64,000 bases of DNA, from assembly GCF_014199985.1 (NCBI RefSeq), contig NZ_JACHOS010000003.1:62001-126000 (forward strand), read 5' to 3'. Below are positions 12,946 to 20,035 of this stretch, piece after piece (position 1 is the first letter of the stretch; each line of letters opens with the position of its first letter). Below the pieces are notes generated by a model. That model worked only from the letters and a program-made list of their open reading frames with translations, was not told where the DNA came from and did not search any database. The position numbers were made by a program, and so were the translations under genes. The DNA comes from Methylorubrum rhodesianum. Lineage in GTDB: Bacteria > Pseudomonadota > Alphaproteobacteria > Rhizobiales > Beijerinckiaceae.

Positions 12946-13767
12946 TCAGCGCTTCGCGGCGATCACGAAGACGTTCGAGGGGGCGATCCGCTTCAGGAAC
13001 GCCGTGCGGTGGTAGCTGATGTTGAAGGCGAGCATCCGGCTCACCGCCGCGTCGAGCGCGACGTAGCCCCGGCGGGCGTAGAGATGGCCCGGAACGACCC
13101 TGCGGGCGATCTTCGCCAGCGCGTTGGTCATGCAGGGGGCCTCCCGCACGATGTCGAAGCCGATGCGGTCGAGCCGGTCGTGCAGCCACGGCAGCGGCAG
13201 GCCGCGCTCGTTCCGGGTCAGGCCGTAGCGCGCCTGGGTCCAGTCGCCCATCGAGGTGATCGGCTCGCGGAAGACCAGGAGGCCGCCGGGCCTGAGGATG
13301 CGGTGCGCCTCGGCGAGCACGTGCGAGACGTTGGGGATGTGGTGGAGCACGCCCAGGCTCACGAACAGGTCGGCACCGTCGTCGGGCAGCGGGATGTCGC
13401 CGGAGGGAAGCGGCTTGATGAAGCGGGCCGGGCGTCCGCCGATACGGTCTCCCCACCACTCCTCGGCGGGCTCGATCCCGACGAAGCGCTCCACCCGGTC
13501 GGCCAGGGGGGCGACGTCGTCGCCCGCCGCGCAGCCCAGCGCGACGCAGGTGTCGAATCGGCGGTCGCGCAGCCGGTCGAAGCCGTGGAAGGCGTTGAGC
13601 GCATCGTACTCGTAGCTGTAGGAGCCGGACGCTTCGAGTTTGTAGACCTCGGTCGCGAGCCGGTAGAAGCCCTGCTCCTCCTGCGCGTACCAGCGCGCGA
13701 TCTCCCCCGGCGCGAGATCATCGCCGTAGAGAGCCGATCCGTCGAGATACTTGGTATCGACCATCAT
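12946..13767 (-). CDS. Class I SAM-dependent methyltransferase (Methyltransf_11 type)
   Basis: 273 residues. The SAM-binding loop is FDTCVALGCAAGDDVAPLAD (about 72-91), a variant of the usual GxGxG. LGVLHHIPNVSHVLAEAHRI and LRPGGLLVFREPITSMGDWT follow as the methyltransferase core. The N-terminus (ARWYAQEEQGFYRLATEVYK) and the C-terminal helical part are lineage-specific. Overall it resembles methyltransferases found near polysaccharide or glycan genes, but no such genes are adjacent and the substrate is unknown. The start is the first of two tandem ATG codons. Confidence 0.8.
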   Translation of the reverse strand: MMVDTKYLDGSALYGDDLAPGEIARWYAQEEQGFYRLATEVYKLEASGSYSYEYDALNAFHGFDRLRDRRFDTCVALGCAAGDDVAPLADRVERFVGIEPAEEWWGDRIGGRPARFIKPLPSGDIPLPDDGADLFVSLGVLHHIPNVSHVLAEAHRILRPGGLLVFREPITSMGDWTQARYGLTRNERGLPLPWLHDRLDRIGFDIVREAPCMTNALAKIARRVVPGHLYARRGYVALDAAVSRMLAFNISYHRTAFLKRIAPSNVFVIAAKR

Positions 13768-14043
13768 CGTTCGAACGGCTTCCGGTGTGAGATCAATCGT
13801 TCGTGGCGCTCACGATGCAACCGACGACACGCTGACCTTGCATAGCCTTGACCTTGTCTGATCGCGGCCTTTCATAGGTCATCGCCCGAACCTGTGCGAG
13901 ACTTTCACCGCATTATGGTTCCCGCACCATCCGGGTAGAATACGCGTCGCCCGCGGAACGCGCGTCGCATCAAGACCTTGCCTCTCACGGGATCCGGTGA
14001 TCACGGGACAGGACTCGGTGTCTCGCCTCGCTCATCGCCTCGT

Positions 14044-15252
14044 TCAGTGCCGCGCCTCGCCCTGGGCGGGGGTGTTGCCCACGGCGTTGACCTCGTCGCC
14101 GGCCCGCGGCTCGACCTTGAGGTTCTGGCGCATGCTCTGGAGATGGTCGGTCACGACCAGCGTGCCGGGCTTGAGGCCTTTGAGCACGGCGGTGTTGTCG
14201 CCGTAGACGTCGCCGACCTCGATCGCGGTCATGTGAACGGTGCCGGCCTCGTCCACGGTCCAGACCACCTGCTGGTCGAGCTGGGCCGAGAGGGCGATGG
14301 TGGGCACCAAGAGGCGCTCCTGCCGGCCGACCTCGATGCGCGAGCGGACGAAGCGGCCGGGCAGGTAGCGCTCGTCCGCGTTGTCGAGCCAGGCCTGGAT
14401 CAGGCGGCGGCCGGTCCGGGGATCGAAGCGGTTGTCGAGCCGGTAGATCGTGGCCTCGCGCACGGGCTCGCGCCCCACGTCGAGGAGCTGGACCTTCACC
14501 CGCCCCTCGGCTTGCGCCACCCGCACGGCTTCCGCGTCCTCGGAGGAGAGCGCCATCTGCACGTCGATCGGGTTCACCTGAACCACGGAGACGAGCTTGG
14601 TCTGGTTCTCGATCACCATGTCGCCGATATTGGCCAGCGACAGGGAGGAGCGCCCGTCGAAGGGCGCGCGGATCACCGCGTAGTCGAGGTTCAGCTGCTG
14701 ACGGGCGATGGCGGCCTCCGCCTCTTCGAGCTTGGCATTGGCCGTGGCGAGGTTCGACTGGTTCTGCTGGGCGCGCTGCTCGGTGGCGAAGCCCTTGTCG
14801 GCGAGCTGCTCGGTGCGGTTCACCTCGGCCTGGGCGAAGTCGAGGGAGGCCTTGGCCTGGTCGCGCAGGGCCCGCGCCGATTTGAGGGCGACCTCGAACG
14901 GGCGGGGGTCGATGCGGAACAGCACCTGCCCCTTCTTCACGTGGCCGCCGGGCTCGAACGGGCGCTCCACCACGAAGCCGGTCACCCGCGTCTGCAGCTC
15001 GGCGTCGCGGGGCGAGATGATCGTGCCGGTATACTCGAAGGCGACCGGCACCTCCTGGGCGCTGGCGCGCACTGTCCTCACCGCCAGCCGCGGCTCCTCC
15101 CGGGCGCGCTTCGTGTCGCCGCGGCTCGCCACCTTGAAGTGATGGGCCAGGAAGCCGGGGATCGGATGTCCCGCCCCCCACCACGCGCCCGCGGCGATCC
15201 CGAGCGCGCCGACGACGAGACCGGTGATGACGAAGCCGACGCCTTGGCGCAC
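14044..15252 (-). CDS. RND efflux periplasmic adaptor (membrane fusion protein)
   Basis: 402 residues. An N-terminal membrane anchor lies at about 8-26, then a lipoyl-like segment (GHVKKGQVLFRIDPRPFEVA), a helical hairpin (QAKASLDFAQAEVNRTEQLA) and the beta-barrel region (VNPIDVQMALSSEDAEAVRV). This is the AcrA/MexA architecture that bridges an RND pump to an outer-membrane channel. It starts at GTG (15252-15250) with GGAG ten bases upstream. The permease gene at 15394 is divergent, not co-directional, so both probably use the 141-bp spacer as promoter region. No outer-membrane factor or local regulator gene is adjacent. Confidence 0.92.
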   Translation of the reverse strand: MRQGVGFVITGLVVGALGIAAGAWWGAGHPIPGFLAHHFKVASRGDTKRAREEPRLAVRTVRASAQEVPVAFEYTGTIISPRDAELQTRVTGFVVERPFEPGGHVKKGQVLFRIDPRPFEVALKSARALRDQAKASLDFAQAEVNRTEQLADKGFATEQRAQQNQSNLATANAKLEEAEAAIARQQLNLDYAVIRAPFDGRSSLSLANIGDMVIENQTKLVSVVQVNPIDVQMALSSEDAEAVRVAQAEGRVKVQLLDVGREPVREATIYRLDNRFDPRTGRRLIQAWLDNADERYLPGRFVRSRIEVGRQERLLVPTIALSAQLDQQVVWTVDEAGTVHMTAIEVGDVYGDNTAVLKGLKPGTLVVTDHLQSMRQNLKVEPRAGDEVNAVGNTPAQGEARH

Positions 15253-15393
15253 GAGATCGGTTCTCCGAGAGCGGGACGGGGGCCGGCCGCCCGGCCCGTT
15301 CCGGGCGCGGCACCGGAGGGAACACGCGGAGTCTCAAGACGTTGCACGCGGGTCCTTCACGGCCCCGTTGAATTTTCGGAGGCGGCCCCTCGA

Positions 15394-18300
15394 ATGTTCG
15401 CCACGTTCGTCGACCGGCCGATCCTCGCGGGCGTGATCTCCGTCCTCATCACGGTGATCGGCCTCGTCGCCGGGCTGACGCTGCCGGTGGCGCAGTATCC
15501 CGAGATCGCCCCACCGATCATCAACATCCAGGCGACCTATCCCGGCGCCTCGGCCCAGCAGGCCTACGAATCGATCGCGATCCCGCTGGAGCAGGAGATC
15601 AACGGCGCGCCCAACCTCATCTACATCCAGTCGACCTCATCGACCGACGGCAGCGTCTCGCTCGACGCCACCTTCGAGGTCGGCTCGAACCTCGACGCCG
15701 CCGCGGCGGAAGTGCTGACCCGCTCGAGCCGCGCCGAGGCGAAGCTGCCGGAAGCGGTGCGGGCGCAAGGGCTGGAGATCCAGAAGTCGTCGCGCCAGCG
15801 GCTCGGCAACGTCGTGCTCTACGCCAACGAGGGCACCGGTTTCGACGAGCTGTTCCTGGCCAACTACGCCGAGACCCAGGTCATCAAGCCCCTGCGCCGG
15901 GTCACCGGCATGGGCCGCATCCTGAACTTCTCCAACATGCGCTACGCCATGCGCATCTGGCTCGACCCGGCCCGGATGGAGGCGCTCTCCCTCTCGACCG
16001 AGACGGTGCTCCAGGCGGTCCAGGCGCAGAACGCGCAGGTGACCACGGGCTCCCTCGGCAAGCTGCCGATGGGCCGCGCCACCCCGTTCGAGCTGCAGCT
16101 CGTCACCAAGGGCCGGCTGATGAAGCCGGAGGAGTTCGGCAACATCGTCCTGAGGGCCGACCCCGACGGCTCGGTGGTGCGCGTCTCCGACGTGGCGCGG
16201 GTGGAACTCGGCTCGGAGCAGTACGGCGTCACCTCGAACTTCGACGGCAAGCCCTCGGCGACGCTGGGCATCTTCCAGAACCCGGACGCCAACGCGGTCG
16301 AGGTGATGAACGGGACGCGCGAGACCATGGCGGATCTCGCCAAGCGCTTTCCTCCGGGGCTGCACTACACCATCGCCCTCGACTCGACCGAGTTCGTCAA
16401 GGAGGCGATCTACGAGGTGGTGCGGACCCTGCTCGAGGCGATCCTCATCGTCACGGTCGTCACCTACCTGTTCCTGCAGAACTGGCGCGCCACGCTGATC
16501 CCGACCATCGCCGTGCCGATCGCGCTGATCGGCACCTTCGGGCCGATGGCGCTGCTCGGCTTCTCTTTCAACACGCTGAGCCTGCTCGGCCTCGTGCTCG
16601 CGGTCGGCCTCGTGGTGGACGACGCGATCATCGTCGTCGAGAACACCGAGCGGCTGATGGCCGAGGGGATGGAGCCGAAGCCCGCCTCCCGCGAGGCGGT
16701 CAACGAGATCGGCGGCCCCGTCATCGCGACGACGCTGGTGCTCGCCGCCCTGTTCGTGCCGGTGGCCTTCATCCCCGGCCTCACGGGGCAGCTCTACAAC
16801 CAGTTCGCGCTCACCATCGCCATCTCGGTGCTGATCTCGGCGGTCGTCTCGCTGACCCTGACGCCGGCCCTGTGCGGCCTGCTGCTGAAGCCCCATGCCA
16901 GGGAGGGACAGGCGGACGGGCACGAGAAGACGCGCTGGTGGCGCAAGCCGCTCGACTGGTTCAACATCGCCCTGGAGCGGGCGGCCGACTTCGTCGCCGG
17001 CGCGATCGGATGGCTCGCCCGCCACGTCATCCCGACGCTCGTCGTGTTCGCGCTGTTTGCCGGTGCCACGGTCATGCTCCTGATGCAGCGCCCGACCGGC
17101 TTCGTGCCGGACGAGGACCAGGGCTATCTCTATGCCGAGGTCGCGATGCCGCTCGGCGCCTCGGTGCAGCGGACGGAGGCGATGAATGCCCGCTTCGGCG
17201 CGGCGCTGCGTGCCCGGGACGACGTCGATCACACCATCGGCGTCAGCGGGCGCAGCTTCCTCGCCGACACGGTCGCCCCGTTTTACGGCTTCAACATCCC
17301 CGTGATGAAGCCCTGGGACGAGCGCAAGACCACGGTCGACGACCTGATCCGCGACATGGAGGAGCGCTTCCGGCACGACCCCGACGGGCAGGTGCGCATC
17401 GCCAACCCCTCGCCGCTGCCGGGGCTCGGCTCCCGCGGCGGCCTGACCCTGGAGATCCAGGATCGCTCCGGCAACGGCGGCCTTGGACTGGCGCGGACGG
17501 CCAACGACTTCATCGAGCGGATCCGGGCCCTGCCGGGCGTGTCGAGCGCGACGCCGACCACCGATTGGGGCGTGCCGCAGCTCCGCCTCGACATCGACCG
17601 GGCCAAGGCCGAGCAGCTCGGCGTGCCGCTGGCGCGGCTGTTCGAGGCGCTCGGCACCTATGTCGGATCGAGCTTCGTCAATCTCTTCAACCGCTTCGGC
17701 TTCGTCTACCAGGTCTATGTCCAGAGCGACGCCTCCGGGCGGCGCCTGTTCCAGGATCTGGAGGCGCTCACCGTCCTCAACGCGCAAGGGGAGCCCGTGC
17801 GCCTCGGCTCCCTGGTCCAGGCGAAGTTCACGACGGGTCCGACGGCGGTCCTGTCCTACAACACCTATCCGGCGATCGAGGTGGCGGTGACGGTCGCCCC
17901 CGGCTCCAGCTCCGGCACGGTGATCGCGGCGATCGAGGAGCTGGCGGAGGATCTGCCGCGCAACACCTCGATCGAGTGGTCCGAGATCGCCTATCAGGAG
18001 AAGATCGCCGGCAACGTCGCGCCGCTGGTCTTCGGCCTCGGCGTGTTCATGATCTTCTGCTTCCTGGCCGGGCAGTACGAGAGCCTGCGGCTGCCGCTGG
18101 TGATCCTGCTCGCCACACCGCTCGCCATCTTCGGAGCGGTCGGGTTCCTGGCCCTGCGTGGCATGCCGCTCGACGTGTTCGGCCAGATCGGCCTGCTGCT
18201 CCTCGTCGGCCTGGCCGCCAAGAACTCGATCCTGCTCGTCTCCTTCGCCGAGGAGCTGCGCGCCAGGGGGGAGGGCGCGCTGGAGGCGGCCCAGCACGCC

Positions 18301-18567
18301 ACGCGGATGCGCATGCGCCCGATCCTGATGACGTCGTTCGCTTTCATCCTCGGCTCGGTGCCGCTCGCCATCGCCAGCGGCGCGGGGGCGAATGCCCGCC
18401 TCTCCATGGGCACGGTGGTGATCGGCGGCCTGCTGGTCGCCACGATCCTGACCCTGTTCGTCACCCCGGTCTTCTACGTCGCCGCCGAGCGGCTGCGGAG
18501 GGAGGGGGCCGAAGCGGCAGGGGCGAGGAAGGCGGATGGGACGGGCGCAGGCGTGCCGGCGGAATGA
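15394..18567 (+). CDS. RND multidrug efflux permease (AcrB/HAE1 family)
   Basis: 1057 residues, the usual length for a hydrophobe/amphiphile efflux pump. It starts MFATFVDRPILAGVISVLIT, the standard first helix. It contains the proton-relay helix motif VVDDAIIVVENTERL, the porter motif GFVPDEDQGYLYAEV, and the late helix AKNSILLVSFAEELRARGEG. Twelve membrane helices and two large periplasmic loops are expected. ATG 15394 is preceded by CGGAGG with an 11-base spacer. It pairs with the divergent adaptor at 14044-15252. Substrates cannot be assigned from sequence. Confidence 0.96.
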   Translation: MFATFVDRPILAGVISVLITVIGLVAGLTLPVAQYPEIAPPIINIQATYPGASAQQAYESIAIPLEQEINGAPNLIYIQSTSSTDGSVSLDATFEVGSNLDAAAAEVLTRSSRAEAKLPEAVRAQGLEIQKSSRQRLGNVVLYANEGTGFDELFLANYAETQVIKPLRRVTGMGRILNFSNMRYAMRIWLDPARMEALSLSTETVLQAVQAQNAQVTTGSLGKLPMGRATPFELQLVTKGRLMKPEEFGNIVLRADPDGSVVRVSDVARVELGSEQYGVTSNFDGKPSATLGIFQNPDANAVEVMNGTRETMADLAKRFPPGLHYTIALDSTEFVKEAIYEVVRTLLEAILIVTVVTYLFLQNWRATLIPTIAVPIALIGTFGPMALLGFSFNTLSLLGLVLAVGLVVDDAIIVVENTERLMAEGMEPKPASREAVNEIGGPVIATTLVLAALFVPVAFIPGLTGQLYNQFALTIAISVLISAVVSLTLTPALCGLLLKPHAREGQADGHEKTRWWRKPLDWFNIALERAADFVAGAIGWLARHVIPTLVVFALFAGATVMLLMQRPTGFVPDEDQGYLYAEVAMPLGASVQRTEAMNARFGAALRARDDVDHTIGVSGRSFLADTVAPFYGFNIPVMKPWDERKTTVDDLIRDMEERFRHDPDGQVRIANPSPLPGLGSRGGLTLEIQDRSGNGGLGLARTANDFIERIRALPGVSSATPTTDWGVPQLRLDIDRAKAEQLGVPLARLFEALGTYVGSSFVNLFNRFGFVYQVYVQSDASGRRLFQDLEALTVLNAQGEPVRLGSLVQAKFTTGPTAVLSYNTYPAIEVAVTVAPGSSSGTVIAAIEELAEDLPRNTSIEWSEIAYQEKIAGNVAPLVFGLGVFMIFCFLAGQYESLRLPLVILLATPLAIFGAVGFLALRGMPLDVFGQIGLLLLVGLAAKNSILLVSFAEELRARGEGALEAAQHATRMRMRPILMTSFAFILGSVPLAIASGAGANARLSMGTVVIGGLLVATILTLFVTPVFYVAAERLRREGAEAAGARKADGTGAGVPAE

Positions 18568-18920
18568 CCGAAGCGTCCGGGCAGGCTGAGCGAGGGCCGC
18601 CGGAGGCGTGCGCTCCCTGACCGGCCTCGACGCCCTGCTTCGGCGACGCCGCACGGGTGGCTCCTGGGTCCTGCTGCACTTCACCGGAACGACGGTGGCA
18701 AGCGCGCGGAAGGTGCCTGGAAGCGTGTGACCCCGCGTTCGGCGCCTCGAAACGCAAGCCGCGCATTGAAGGGAGGCCGAGCAACCGATAGACAGGACGG
18801 CATGTGCAGGACGCTCCGCCCGCATCGGCCGCAAGCCCGCCGTCATCCGGCGGCGTTCGTGCGCGCGGGCGATCCGAGTTACCGGTAAAGCCGGGTCTCA
18901 GAATCGCGACGCTGCTCTCA
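18568..18920. other. Gene-free region ending in an intrinsic terminator; candidate small RNA
   Basis: About 350 bp between the efflux permease stop and a strong rightward terminator contain no frame with coding character. The terminator is far downstream of the permease stop, so either the permease mRNA has a long 3' UTR or a small RNA ends here. Known signatures of SRP RNA, RNase P RNA and tmRNA were looked for by eye and not found. Confidence 0.35.
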
Positions 18921-18945
18921 ACCCCGCCCGATCGGCGGGGTTTTT
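18921..18945 (+). terminator. Rho-independent terminator
   Basis: A perfect 7-bp stem, CCCCGCC/GGCGGGG, with loop CGATC is followed directly by TTTTT. It lies 41 bp before the next rightward gene and ends transcripts coming from the permease side. Confidence 0.88.
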
Positions 18946-18985
18946 CCATGCCGGTCAGGCCTCAAACGAAGGACGATCGGCAATC

Positions 18986-19427
18986 ATGCTCTCCGACGAC
19001 AGCTCGATCGAACGGTTCACCTCGGCCTTCCTCGATCGAAGCCTGCCGCGGCCGGAATGGACGCATGCGGGTCACTACGCGATGGCGCTCTGGCTGTTGC
19101 GGCACCGGCCGAGCCTGACGGCGCCGGAGCGGATCCGGCGGCTGATCACGGCGTATAACGAGGCGACCGGCACGGCGAACACCGAGACGAGTGGCTATCA
19201 TCACACGATCACGCTGGCCTCGCTCCGCGCCGCCGCCGGCGTCTTGCGCGACCACGGGGCGGATGTGCCGCTCCATCGCGTGCTTCAATCTGTGATGCTC
19301 TCGCCCCTCGGTGATCGGGATTGGCTGCTGTCCCACTGGCATCGGGAGACGCTGTCGAGCGCGCGCGCGGCGGGAATGGGTCGAGCCGGACCTCGCCCCG
19401 CTTCCCGATTCCTGGAAAATCGGTTGA
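18986..19427 (+). pseudogene. Conserved hypothetical protein interrupted by a frameshift in a CG repeat
   Basis: The frame from ATG 18986 encodes a recognisable uncharacterised bacterial family with WTHAGHYAMALWLLRHRPSL and YNEATGTANTETSGYHHTIT; the function is unknown. The family usually ends with a segment like VEPDLAPLP. Here the initial frame loses it: after SHWHRETLSSARA the reading runs into an unrelated tail. Shifting frame inside GCGCGCGCGG (about 19360-19370) restores REWVEPDLAPLPDSWKIG and a TGA at 19425-19427. Loss of one CG unit, giving a 2-base deletion, explains it. Without the shift the frame continues to 19657, overlapping the opposite-strand receiver gene. Either a real disruption, a slippage-switchable tract or a sequencing error. 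Confidence 0.7.
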
Positions 19428-19511
19428 CGCTGCGGCTTGGCAGCCTCCGGGCCTCGTCCTGGACATCGGACCGCGGTCGACGGGCCAGCCCCTTGTTTTC
19501 GCATGGGTTTC

Positions 19512-19928
19512 CTAAAGCCGGCCGTCACCTTCGGGGCGATGCTCCAATGCATCCCATACCGCTCGCGCGAGCGCCGGACCGAGCGGCTTCGCAGCGAACC
19601 GCACGCCCTCCGGCAGGGTGCCGGGGCCGGGGGCGGGGCCGGCCGAGAGGGCGATGAGGCACAGGTCCGGCCGGTGCCGGGCGATCTCGTGGACCAGGGC
19701 GAAACGGGCCTCGGCCCCCGGCAGGTCGGCATCGACGACGACGAGGCGCAGCATCGGATGGCGCTCGATCTGGAGGAGGGCGCTCTGCGCGCTCCAGGCT
19801 TCCAGCACCTCGAAGCCGGCTTCCGCCAGCCGGTCCGCCGTCGCGATGCGGGCCTCCGTCTCGCTCTCCACGACGAGAGCCAGCAGCCGCACGTCGCTGT
19901 GCGGGGCAGGAGAAGCGGGCCGATCCAT
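19512..19928 (-). CDS. Stand-alone response-regulator receiver protein
   Basis: 138 residues forming a single receiver domain without an output domain. The expected phosphoacceptor is Asp66 in LVVVDADLPG, and the conserved lysine is Lys114 in FAAKPLG. The usual acidic pair after strand 1 reads ESETE. It lies 107 bp downstream of the HWE-type histidine kinase on the same strand, so it is probably the kinase's partner or phosphate sink. The start ATG 19928 begins MDRPASPAPHSD; there is no strong ribosome-binding site. Confidence 0.85.
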   Translation of the reverse strand: MDRPASPAPHSDVRLLALVVESETEARIATADRLAEAGFEVLEAWSAQSALLQIERHPMLRLVVVDADLPGAEARFALVHEIARHRPDLCLIALSAGPAPGPGTLPEGVRFAAKPLGPALARAVWDALEHRPEGDGRL

Positions 19929-20035
19929 AGGGCTTCCCGGATGTCCTTGGAGCGCGCCGTGGGGAGCGCGCCTGGGGCGTCCTGCCGACAAGCGGCGAGC
20001 GGCCCGTTCGTTGCCCCGCGCCCCCGTTTTTCGCT

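Noticed and set aside
12605..13459. Leftward frame overlapping the chemoreceptor end and the methyltransferase
   Set aside because: It is out of frame with the methyltransferase and antisense to the receptor signalling domain; no motif supports it.
13978..15393. N-terminal extension of the RND permease frame back to 13978
   Set aside because: The upstream part overlaps the divergent adaptor gene in antisense. The true start at 15394 has a good ribosome-binding site and the standard first membrane helix.
15637..18846. Long leftward frame opposite the RND permease, and a similar one at 46641-49205
   Set aside because: Both are low-complexity Arg/His/Asp-rich antisense shadows of unmistakable RND permeases.
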